Shown: positions 7,953 through 15,354 of the stretch, in pieces | Layout: every line of letters starts with the position of its first letter | Position numbering within the stretch: the first letter of the stretch is position 1 | NCBI GenBank assembly: GCA_027485165.1 | Contig: JAIXRN010000097.1 | Coordinates: forward strand, 34,725-98,724 | DNA: 64,000 nucleotides | Reading direction: 5' to 3' | Source: Rubrivivax sp. | Lineage (GTDB): Bacteria; Pseudomonadota; Gammaproteobacteria; Burkholderiales; Burkholderiaceae_C | Notes under the pieces: model-generated | What the model saw: only the letters and a program-made list of their open reading frames with translations | Told to the model about the DNA's origin: nothing | Databases searched by the model: none | Program-made: the position numbers and the translations under genes

Positions 7953-10900
7953 TCAGCGGAAGTTACGGCTGGTGGTGGCCAGGCCCTGCAGCAGTTCGCT
8001 GTGGTCCACCAGGGTCTTGGCCACCAGGTGGCGCACTTCGCCTTCGCGCTGCCAGATGCCGTAGACCGTCAGCAGCCGCGCGGCCAGCAGCGGGCGGCGC
8101 TGCTTTTCCACCAGCGCCGGCCAGACGATGACGTTGACGAAGCCGGTCTCGTCTTCCAGCGTCACGAACACCACGCCCTTGGCCGTGCCCGGGCGCTGGC
8201 GGTGGGTGACGATGCCGCTGGCCCGCGCCAGCCGGCCGTGCGGATAGCCGCGCAGCACCGCCGCCGGCTGCACCTGGAAGGCCGCCAGCCGCGCGCGCAG
8301 CAGGCCCACGGGGTGCTGCGTCAGGCTCAGGCCCTGGCTGCGGTAGTCGGCCAGCACGGTGATGGCTTCGCTGGGGGCGGGCAGATCGGCCGGCGCTTCG
8401 TGTGTGCGCGTTTCCCGCAGCATGGGCGTGGCGCGCGTGTCCACCCCGGCCACGGCCCAGGCGGCCTGGTGGCGGTGGCCGACCCGTCGGACCGCCGGGC
8501 CGCCCCCCAGGTCCGACGGCGCCCCCTCGGGGGGCCGACGCGAAGCGTCGTGGGGGCCAACAGGCAGACTGACCAAGGCATCGGCTTGGGCCAGCAGGGT
8601 GAGCTGGTGCGCGTCCAGCACCGCGCGGCGGGCCAGGTCTTCGGGTGATGCGAAGGGGGCCTGGGCGCGCGCGGCCTGCAGGCGTTCTGCGGCTTCCTTC
8701 TGAAAGCCGCTGATGCGGTTGAAGCCCAGGCGCACGGGGCGCAGGGCAGCGCCATCGGCCACGGGGGCGTCTTCCAGCGTGCTGTCCCATTCGCTGCGCA
8801 GCACGCACACCGGCAGCACGCGCACGCCATGTTCCTTCGCGTCGCGCACCAGTTGGGCCGGGGCGTAGAAGCCCATGGGCTGGCTGTTCAGCAGCGCGGC
8901 CAAAAAGGCGTCGGGGTGGTGGCACTTCAACCAGGCGCTGACGTACACCAGCAGCGCGAAGCTGGCGGCATGGCTTTCCGGGAAGCCGTATTCGCCGAAG
9001 CCCTGTATCTGCTTGAAGATGCGTTCGGCGTATTCAGGTTCATAGCCCTTGGCCACCATGCGGCCCACCAGCTTTTCGTGGAAGGGGCCCAGGCCGCCCT
9101 TGCGCTTCCAGGCGGCCATGGCGCGGCGCAGCTGGTCGGCTTCGCCGGGGGTGAAGTCGGCCGCCAGGATCGCCAGCTGCATCACCTGTTCCTGGAAGAT
9201 GGGCACGCCCAGGGTGCGTTCCAGCGCCTGGCGCACTTCGCTGCTGGGGTAGTCCACCGGCTCTTCGCCGTTGCGGCGCTTCAGGTACGGGTGGACCATG
9301 CCGCCCTGGATGGGCCCGGGCCGCACGATGGCGACTTCGATCACCAGGTCGTAGAACTTGCGCGGCTGCAGCCGCGGCAGCATGCTCATCTGCGCCCGGC
9401 TTTCCACCTGAAAGGTGCCCACGCTGTCGCCCCGGCACAGCATGGCGTAGGTGGCCGGGTCTTCTGCCGGCACCTGGTGCAGGGCCAGCGGCTGGCCCAG
9501 CTTGTCGCCCACCAGGGTGAGCGCTCGGCGGATGGCGCTGAGCATGCCGAGCGCCAGGATGTCCACCTTCAGCAGGCCCAGGATGTCCAGGTCGTCCTTG
9601 TCCCACTGGATCACGCTGCGCCCGGGCATGCTGGCGTTTTCCACCGGCACCAGCTGGGCCAGGCTTTCGCGGGCGATCACGAAGCCGCCGGGGTGCTGGC
9701 TCAGGTGGCGCGGAAAGCCCACCAGCTGGCGCGTCAGGTCCAGCCACAGCTGGCACAACGGGGCTTCGGGGTCGAAGCCGGTTTCGCGCAGGCGTTCGGC
9801 CTGGGCTTCGCTGTCCTGGCCCCACCAGTGCAAGGTCTTGGTCAGGGCTTCGATGCGTTCCAGGTCGATGCCCAGCGCCCGGCCCACGTCGCGGATAGCG
9901 CTGCGCGGCCGGTAGCTGATGACCACGCCCGTGAGCGCGGCGCGGTGGCGGCCGTACTTGCGGTAGATGTACTGGATGACTTCTTCGCGACGCTGGTGTT
10001 CGAAATCGATGTCGATGTCGGGCGGTTCGTTGCGTTCGGCGCTGATGAAGCGTTCGAACAGCAGCGTGGTGCGCGCCGGGTCCACGGCCGTGACGCCCAG
10101 GCAATAGCAGACCGCGGAATTGGCCGCGCTGCCGCGGCCCTGGCACAGGATGCCCTGCGCGCGCGCCCAGGTGACGATGTCGGCCACGGTCAGGAAGTAG
10201 GGCTCGTAGCGCAGCTGGGCAATCAGCGCCAGTTCGTGTTCGATCATCGCCCGCACGGCCGGCGGCAGGCCGGCTGGAAAACGTTCGGCAGCGCCGGCTT
10301 CCGTCAGGTGCCGCAGCCAGCTGGTGGGGGTGTGACCTTCGGGCGTGATCTCGCGCGGGTATTCGTACTTCAGTTCCGACAGCGAAAAGGCGCAGCTGCC
10401 GGCAATGTCGACCGTGGCCTGCAGCCATTCGGGCCGGTACAGCGCCGCCAGGCGCAGGCGTGAACGCAGGTAGGCTTCAGCGTTCGGCGCCAGGGCCAGC
10501 CCGGCTTCGGCCACGCTGCAGCGCTGGTGGGTGGCGGTCAGCACGTCCAGCAGCGGCTTGCGCGAACGCGCATGCATGCGCACGCCGCCAGCGGCCACCA
10601 GCGGCAGGCCGGTGGCGGCCGACACGCGGGCCAGCGTGTCCAGCAGCACGCCCTCGTGCGCCTGGTGCCGCAGTTCGACGGCGATGGCAGCGCGGTCCAG
10701 CCCGAACCAGGTCTTCAGCCACATGGCGTGGTGGAAGACGGCCTCAAACGACTGTTCGGCCTGCGGCACCAGCAGCGCAAAGCAGCCCGGCAGCCCGGCC
10801 AGCATGGGCGCGGTGGGGATGCGGCCTTCCAGGTCGGTGCGCAGCGCTTGGTACTGGCCCTTGGGTGCGCGGCGGCGGGCCTGGGTGATCCATTCAACCA

Positions 10901-11249
10901 GGTTGGTGTAACCGCGACGCGACTGCACCAGCAGCACCAGGCGGGGTTCCGCAGCCGTTGCAGCCGTTGCAGCCGTGGGTGCAGGGCCGGGGGCCGAGAG
11001 CTGCATTTCCGCGCCCACGATCAGCCGCATCTGCAGGCGTTCGGCTTCGGCCAGCGCGCGCACTGCGCCCGACAGGCTGCATTCGTCCGTCAGCGCCAGC
11101 GCGGTGTAGCCCAGGGCCTGGGCCCGGGCCACCAGTTCTTCCGGGTGCGAAGCCCCGGTCAGGAAGCTGTAGTTGCTGCGGCAGTGCAGTTCGGCGTAGG
11201 CAGGCGGGGTGTGCGCAGAGCTGGCAGGGTTGGCGGGGGCAGGTAGCAC
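7953..11249 (-). CDS. dnaE2: Error-prone DNA polymerase DnaE2 (ImuC)
   Basis: 1098 residues if GTG 11249 is the start; no ATG exists near the conserved N-terminus, and the frame happens to stay open far upstream through the integrase gene. The N-terminal PHP domain starts at PAYAELHCRSNYSFL. The polymerase acidic residues are present in PDIDIDFEH (about residue 411), with the third Asp in the WDKDDLDILGLLKVD block; the C-terminus carries the OB-fold GFVNVIVWP. DnaE2 performs translesion synthesis during the SOS response, normally with ImuA and ImuB, neither of which is in this window. The 5' end overlaps the integrase gene by 91 bases, and a LexA box lies upstream of that gene. A palindromic insertion sits near 8486-8556. 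Confidence 0.93.
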   Translation of the reverse strand: MLPAPANPASSAHTPPAYAELHCRSNYSFLTGASHPEELVARAQALGYTALALTDECSLSGAVRALAEAERLQMRLIVGAEMQLSAPGPAPTAATAATAAEPRLVLLVQSRRGYTNLVEWITQARRRAPKGQYQALRTDLEGRIPTAPMLAGLPGCFALLVPQAEQSFEAVFHHAMWLKTWFGLDRAAIAVELRHQAHEGVLLDTLARVSAATGLPLVAAGGVRMHARSRKPLLDVLTATHQRCSVAEAGLALAPNAEAYLRSRLRLAALYRPEWLQATVDIAGSCAFSLSELKYEYPREITPEGHTPTSWLRHLTEAGAAERFPAGLPPAVRAMIEHELALIAQLRYEPYFLTVADIVTWARAQGILCQGRGSAANSAVCYCLGVTAVDPARTTLLFERFISAERNEPPDIDIDFEHQRREEVIQYIYRKYGRHRAALTGVVISYRPRSAIRDVGRALGIDLERIEALTKTLHWWGQDSEAQAERLRETGFDPEAPLCQLWLDLTRQLVGFPRHLSQHPGGFVIARESLAQLVPVENASMPGRSVIQWDKDDLDILGLLKVDILALGMLSAIRRALTLVGDKLGQPLALHQVPAEDPATYAMLCRGDSVGTFQVESRAQMSMLPRLQPRKFYDLVIEVAIVRPGPIQGGMVHPYLKRRNGEEPVDYPSSEVRQALERTLGVPIFQEQVMQLAILAADFTPGEADQLRRAMAAWKRKGGLGPFHEKLVGRMVAKGYEPEYAERIFKQIQGFGEYGFPESHAASFALLVYVSAWLKCHHPDAFLAALLNSQPMGFYAPAQLVRDAKEHGVRVLPVCVLRSEWDSTLEDAPVADGAALRPVRLGFNRISGFQKEAAERLQAARAQAPFASPEDLARRAVLDAHQLTLLAQADALVSLPVGPHDASRRPPEGAPSDLGGGPAVRRVGHRHQAAWAVAGVDTRATPMLRETRTHEAPADLPAPSEAITVLADYRSQGLSLTQHPVGLLRARLAAFQVQPAAVLRGYPHGRLARASGIVTHRQRPGTAKGVVFVTLEDETGFVNVIVWPALVEKQRRPLLAARLLTVYGIWQREGEVRHLVAKTLVDHSELLQGLATTSRNFR
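8486..8556. repeat. REP-like palindromic element inserted in frame in dnaE2
   Basis: Within dnaE2 three hairpins follow one another: GTCGGACC (8486-8493) with GGTCCGAC (8510-8517), GCCCCC with GGGGGC around 8520-8534, and CGACGC-GAA-GCGTCG (8536-8550), followed by TGGGGG. The layout resembles intergenic palindromic repeats seen in Burkholderiales. In the protein it adds about 28 Pro/Gly/Arg-rich residues between the usual block ending in ALVSL and the block GHRHQAAWAVAG, which in relatives I recall are almost adjacent. The frame is kept. Confidence 0.55.
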
Positions 11250-12406
11250 GGCAGGGGTTCGCGGGCGCGGCGCACGGTGGCGGGCCGGCTGCTGGCGGGG
11301 TAGCGCAGCGGGCTGGCCGCGCCGGGATGGGTGGGGGCTGGCGTGGCGGCGGGGGCGGTGGGCTGGGCCAGTGGCACTGGCACCGGCACTGGCGACACCA
11401 GCGGCGCCAGGCTGGCCAGGTTGTCCAGCGGGCTGCGCACCGCGCCGCCACCCAGGCGCAGCACATGGGTGTAGATCATGGTCGTGCTCACGTCGGAATG
11501 GCCCAGCAGTTCCTGCACAGTGCGGATGTCGTAGCCGGCCTGCAGCAGATGGGTGGCAAAGGAATGGCGCAGGGTATGCGGCGACGCCGGCTTGTCGACG
11601 CCGGCGGCCTGCACGGCCAGCTTGAAGGCACGCTGGAAGTTGCCTTCCAGCAGGTGGTGGCGGCCCAGCGCGCCAGTGCGCGGGTCGACGGCCGGCTGCG
11701 CCTGCGGAAACACCCAGTGCCAGGTGAAGGACTCGGCCGCACGCGGGTACTTGCGCGCCAGCGCGTGGGGCACGTGCACGCCGCCCAGGCTGGCGGCGCG
11801 GTCCTGCTGCCAGACCTGGCGCACGCGTTCCAGCTGTTCGCGCAGCGGGCGTTCCAGCGCCGCGGGCAGCATCACCACGCGGTCCTTGAAGCCCTTGCCT
11901 TCGCGCACGATGACAGCCCGGCGGTCGAAGTCGATGTCCTTCACGCGCAGGCGCAGGCCTTCCAGCAGCCGCATGCCGGTGCCGTACAGCAGCCGCCCCA
12001 CCAGGCCATGGGCGCCGCCGCCGGGGCTGTGTGCGTCCAGCTGGGCCAGCACACGCGCCACTTCGTCCACGCCCAGCACCACGGGCAGGCGTTTTTCGTT
12101 GCGCGGGCGGCCGATCTCGGCCATCCAGGGCAGGTCCTGCCGCAGCACCTTCTGGTACAGGAACAGCAGGGCCGACAAGGCCTGCCGGTGCGTACTGGGC
12201 GCCACCTGCCCTTCGTGGGCCAGCCAGTTCAGGAAGGCCTGCACTTCGGGCCCGGCCAGTTCGGTGGGGTGGCGCATGTCGTGGAAGCGCAGGAAGGCGC
12301 GCACCCAGTGCAGGTAGGCCTCTTCGGTGCGCAGGCTGTAGTGCAGCCCGCGGATGTGCAGGCGCACCTGGTCCAGCAGGCGCGGCGGTGTGTTGCCGGG
12401 GTTCAT
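11159..12406 (-). CDS. intI: Integron integrase (IntI-type tyrosine recombinase)
   Basis: 415 residues from ATG 12406. Tyrosine recombinase residues fall at exactly the numbers known for IntI1: R146 (GTGMRLLEG), K171 (REGKGFKD), H277 and R280 (PHTLRHSF), H303 (ELLGHSD) and Y312 (MIYTHV). The IntI-specific extra segment between boxes I and II is present (ALARKYPRA...DPRTG...RRHH-like GRHHLLEG). The IntI core ends near residue 338; a Pro/Ala-rich tail of about 75 residues follows and overlaps the start of dnaE2 in another frame. The enzyme would recombine attI and attC sites and capture gene cassettes. A LexA box lies 54 bases upstream of the start. No attC sites are visible nearby, so it may be an orphan integrase. 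Confidence 0.95.
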   Translation of the reverse strand: MNPGNTPPRLLDQVRLHIRGLHYSLRTEEAYLHWVRAFLRFHDMRHPTELAGPEVQAFLNWLAHEGQVAPSTHRQALSALLFLYQKVLRQDLPWMAEIGRPRNEKRLPVVLGVDEVARVLAQLDAHSPGGGAHGLVGRLLYGTGMRLLEGLRLRVKDIDFDRRAVIVREGKGFKDRVVMLPAALERPLREQLERVRQVWQQDRAASLGGVHVPHALARKYPRAAESFTWHWVFPQAQPAVDPRTGALGRHHLLEGNFQRAFKLAVQAAGVDKPASPHTLRHSFATHLLQAGYDIRTVQELLGHSDVSTTMIYTHVLRLGGGAVRSPLDNLASLAPLVSPVPVPVPLAQPTAPAATPAPTHPGAASPLRYPASSRPATVRRAREPLPCYLPPPTLPALRTPRLPTPNCTAAATTAS

Positions 12407-12460
12407 GGGCGGGCCCTCGCAGGGGCCGCGGCCTGGGTGCGGGTGCGTTCCGCAGCACAG

Positions 12461-12480
12461 AACTGTGTTTTCATACAGTT
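12461..12480 (-). promoter_or_regulatory. LexA (SOS) box of the intI-dnaE2 unit
   Basis: A 20-base near-palindrome of the form AACTGT-N8-ACAGTT contains the exact LexA core CTG-N10-CAG, with an AT-rich centre, in an otherwise very GC-rich region. It ends 54 bases before the integrase ATG, the distance expected for a box overlapping the promoter. LexA control of integron integrases is established in Vibrio and on mobile integrons, and dnaE2 operons are classic SOS targets, so one box here could serve both genes. Confidence 0.85.
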
Positions 12481-12586
12481 CATTCTGCGCCTGCCGTGGC
12501 AGGCAGCGCAAGCCCCCCCCCGTGCGGCCCGGCCGCTCAGCCCCTTCGGGTGCCGGGGCCCCTCAGCTCGTCAATCGCCAGTCCGT
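12481..12586. other. Spacer upstream of intI, place where attI would lie; palindromes only
   Basis: This 106-base gap separates the integrase promoter from the 3' end of a hypothetical gene. It holds a perfect hairpin CCTGCC-GT-GGCAGG (12490-12503), a C-run and a GC-rich imperfect palindrome around 12530-12570. attI sites lie upstream of intI in known integrons, but I find no GTTRRRY core and no attC-like pair of R/L boxes here. Confidence 0.4.
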
Positions 12587-13435
12587 TCACCCCTGCAGTT
12601 CGCGCAGCTTGATCGGCGGCAGCTTGCCCTGGCCTGCCAGGTTCTCACGCGGCTGAGCGCGCGCAGCGCGGGAACCCAGTTCGTTGTGGAATTCCAGTGG
12701 CTGACCGGGCTGGCCCGTTGACGCGTTGGCCCCAGCACCCGCCGCCAGGGCGGCCTGGGCACTGGCCTGCACTTGAGCCAGGGCCTGGGCGGCCAGGGCC
12801 GCCGGGGTCGGGGCCGGGGCCGCCGCCCCCAGCGCCGCTGCGTAGGCTGCAGCCAGCGCAGCGTCATCGGCACCGATGGTGGCCTCAGCGGCGTCGGCGG
12901 CTTCGGCGTTGTCAGCAGCTTCACCGGTAGGGGCATCGCCACCCGCCGGCATCTCCATCGGCATGGCCGTGCGGTAGGCGTCGGCTTCGGCGTTCGGGTC
13001 CATGTGTTCGCGGTCGATGATGGCCACGGCCATCTTCGACCGCAGGTTGGCCAGGCCTTCGGGCGACCAGTTCTGCACCAGGCCTTCCAGCTGTTCCAGC
13101 GCGCGCTGCAGCACGTCCAGCGGCAGCTTGTGCAGGGCCCGCCAGCCCTTGCGCGCCAGGGTCTGTTCGACGAACACCAGGTGGCGCAAGGTGCCGCGGG
13201 TTTCAGGCAGGTCGTCCAGCAGGGCAGACAGCTGTTCGTGCATCAGGGCCAGTTCCGCGCGTTCGCGCGCTTGTTCGGTTTCGCTGCGGCTGGGCTTGCG
13301 GGCCTTGCCAGCTGGCGTGCGCTCGGCCAGCACGATCTGCACGCCGCCCTCACTGCGGCGCAGGGCCAGGTCGCGGGCGAAGAAGACCTGCAGAGCGGTC
13401 TGCAGGGGCCGGAACAGGCGTTGGATGGGGTTCAT
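12587..13435 (-). CDS. Conserved hypothetical protein with Ala-rich C-terminal region
   Basis: 282 residues from ATG 13435. Residues 1-150 look like a folded, helical domain (LFRPLQTALQVFFARDLALR; LALMHEQLSALLDDLPETR; LRHLVFVEQTLARKGWRALHKL), and residues about 150-245 are Ala/Gln-rich low complexity. No signal peptide, membrane segment or catalytic motif is visible. I do not recognise a family. It precedes the integrase promoter on the same strand, 106 bases away from the LexA box, so read-through into intI is possible but not shown. Confidence 0.7.
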   Translation of the reverse strand: MNPIQRLFRPLQTALQVFFARDLALRRSEGGVQIVLAERTPAGKARKPSRSETEQARERAELALMHEQLSALLDDLPETRGTLRHLVFVEQTLARKGWRALHKLPLDVLQRALEQLEGLVQNWSPEGLANLRSKMAVAIIDREHMDPNAEADAYRTAMPMEMPAGGDAPTGEAADNAEAADAAEATIGADDAALAAAYAAALGAAAPAPTPAALAAQALAQVQASAQAALAAGAGANASTGQPGQPLEFHNELGSRAARAQPRENLAGQGKLPPIKLRELQG

Positions 13436-13566
13436 GCGGCGGGCCAGGGCAGAGGTTGACAGGTTCGGCCCGGGTCATGCCCGAAGCCATTGGTCCTGAT
13501 CTTGTCGGCTCTATCGGCCGCCGTGGCGCGGAATTAAGGCCCGGCTGGTGTGCAGTTGTTGCGGTA

Positions 13567-15339
13567 TCACCCGGTGCAGGTGCGGTTCTTGCCGGTGCGC
13601 TTGGCTTCGTACAGGGCCTCGTCGGCGCGTTCCAGCGCGGCTTCCAGGGTCTCGCCGGCTTGCCAGGCGGTGACGCCAGCCGAGAAGGTGACGAAGACTT
13701 CGCGCCCCTCGTGCATGAACAGGCCTGCGCTCAGGCCGCGCTGCAAGCGCGTCAGCGCCTGCTGGGCTTCGACCAGCGGGGTGCCGGGCAAGAGCACGAC
13801 GAATTCTTCACCGCCGAAGCGGGCCAGGTGGTCCACCGGGCGCAGGCGTTCGCGCACCGCCGTGGCCAGCGCCTTCAGCGCTTGGTCGCCCGCGGCGTGA
13901 CCCAGGCTGTCGTTCAGCTTCTTGAAGTTGTCGATGTCCAGCAGCCCCACCGCCAGCACCGGCGCCTGCCCGTCATGCTGGCTACGCGAACTTGCTCCCA
14001 CCAGGGTGTCGAAGGCTTGCATCAGGCCGCGGCGGTTGGCGACCTGGGTCAGCGCGTCGGTGGCCACTTCGTCGGACAGGCGGCGCAGTTCGGATTCGAG
14101 TTCGCGCACGCGCGCCTGCAGCGCCTGCGCCTGGGCCTGGTCGCCGTGCAGGCGTTCGCGGCTGGCGCTGACGGCGCTTTGCACGGCGCGGCTGTCGTCC
14201 AGCATCGCCTGCACCACGCCGGCCAGGCTTTGCAGGCTGTCGGCACCGGCAATGGCCTGGGCATGCTGCGCAACAGCCTGCTGGAAGCGGCCGGCGTGGT
14301 CGCCCAGGTCACCGGCTTCGCTGATCATGCGCTGGATCAGGGTCTTGATGGCGGCCTGCGCCGCCTGCCTTTCACCGCGCACCTGGGCCTGGCGGGCGCG
14401 GGTTTCGGCCAGCAGTTCGGTGGCTGCGCGCACGCTGCGCACGCTGGGGCCGGCCGTGGCGTCGACGCCGCCGTCGCCAGCGTTCAGGCGCGCCTGCAGG
14501 TTGGCGCACTGGCCGCGCGCCCAGCTGTCGTCTTCGGCCATGTCCACCAGGCCGGCAGCGAGCTCGCGGCACAGCAGGCTCAGTTCGTCGATCAGGTGGT
14601 GGCGGTGGGCGAAGAAGCGCTGCGCGCGCGCGCACAACTGCTGCAACTGAGCCAGGTGTTCAGCCTGCAGCGGCGGCTGGGCCAGGCGGTCGGCCAGCGC
14701 GGCCATCTCGTCGGCCAGCGCCGTGGCCAGCGCGGCCGCCCGCGGGTCAGCCGCTGGCAAGCCGGCCTGGATTCCGCCGTGCAGCGCATCGGCTGCGGCG
14801 GCCCAGGGCGCGTCGGCGGCCGATGGCGCCTGCGGCCGTTGGGGCGTCTGCGGCTGGGCCGTGGCAGCCGCGGTGGCGTTGGCGTTGGCGTTGGCGTTGG
14901 CGTCAGCGTCGGCAGACAAGCCCAGGTCCAGGGTGTCGGCCGGGCGGTCGGCTTCCCAGGCGCTGGTCAGGCCCTGCAGGCGCTGCAGCAGCCGGGAGGC
15001 GTCGCTGCGGCTGCCTTGCAGCACGCGCTGCAGGCTGTCCTTGCGCCGCGCCGGGGTCCATTCCTTGCCCGGGCGTTCCAGGTGGCGAGCCAGGCGTTCG
15101 ATCAGCAGCGCCCAGGCCGGGCCTTCGCTGGCGCTATCCGGGGCAGCGGGCACTGCGGCGGCCGGGGCGGGCGCAGGGGGCGCAGCGGGCGCGGGCAGTG
15201 GCTGGCCAGCCTCTTCAGCATAGGCGCGCGCATAGTTGTCGGGCGTGGGTTCCTGTTGCGCCTGGGCCAGCCGGTGCAGCGCACCTTTGGCCCACTGCGC
15301 AGGGCTGCCCGCCGCGGCGGTCTTGCTGACGGTGTTCAC
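13567..15339 (-). CDS. Diguanylate cyclase (GGDEF domain protein)
   Basis: 590 residues from GTG 15339. The C-terminal about 165 residues are a GGDEF domain with active-site motif GGEEF and an inhibitory I-site R-P-V-D five residues before it, so c-di-GMP synthesis with product inhibition is expected. The N-terminal about 410 residues are soluble, largely helical, start with a conserved-looking block (EPTPDNYARAYAEEAG) and contain a low-complexity ADADANANANAN stretch encoded by a hexamer repeat. A coiled-coil region just before GGDEF probably dimerises the enzyme. It begins 15 bases after the stop of the GGDEF-EAL gene, so it is the last gene of the HPt/REC/GGDEF-EAL operon. Confidence 0.9.
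   Translation of the reverse strand: MNTVSKTAAAGSPAQWAKGALHRLAQAQQEPTPDNYARAYAEEAGQPLPAPAAPPAPAPAAAVPAAPDSASEGPAWALLIERLARHLERPGKEWTPARRKDSLQRVLQGSRSDASRLLQRLQGLTSAWEADRPADTLDLGLSADADANANANANATAAATAQPQTPQRPQAPSAADAPWAAAADALHGGIQAGLPAADPRAAALATALADEMAALADRLAQPPLQAEHLAQLQQLCARAQRFFAHRHHLIDELSLLCRELAAGLVDMAEDDSWARGQCANLQARLNAGDGGVDATAGPSVRSVRAATELLAETRARQAQVRGERQAAQAAIKTLIQRMISEAGDLGDHAGRFQQAVAQHAQAIAGADSLQSLAGVVQAMLDDSRAVQSAVSASRERLHGDQAQAQALQARVRELESELRRLSDEVATDALTQVANRRGLMQAFDTLVGASSRSQHDGQAPVLAVGLLDIDNFKKLNDSLGHAAGDQALKALATAVRERLRPVDHLARFGGEEFVVLLPGTPLVEAQQALTRLQRGLSAGLFMHEGREVFVTFSAGVTAWQAGETLEAALERADEALYEAKRTGKNRTCTG
14873..14907. repeat. Hexamer tandem repeat (TTGGCG)n inside the diguanylate cyclase gene
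   Basis: About five TTGGCG-type units in a row encode alternating Asn/Asp-Ala residues. Because the unit is six bases, gain or loss of copies keeps the frame and only changes linker length between the N-terminal region and the GGDEF domain. Confidence 0.6.
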
Positions 15340-15354
15340 CAGCCTGCCCCGTCT

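Noticed and set aside
4861..8064. Plus-strand open frame of about 1070 codons.
   Set aside because: Antisense to yaaA, two hydrolases and the GNAT gene, which all have clear catalytic motifs.
11250..12458. The dnaE2 frame stays open through the entire integrase gene, giving an apparent 1501-residue fusion.
   Set aside because: The extra part is Pro/Arg/Ala/Gly-rich with no domain, while the other frame encodes a perfect IntI; open shadow frames are usual at this GC content.
12481..12586. Possible attI or attC site in the integrase spacer.
   Set aside because: No GTTRRRY/RYYYAAC core pair could be found; recorded only as palindromic spacer.
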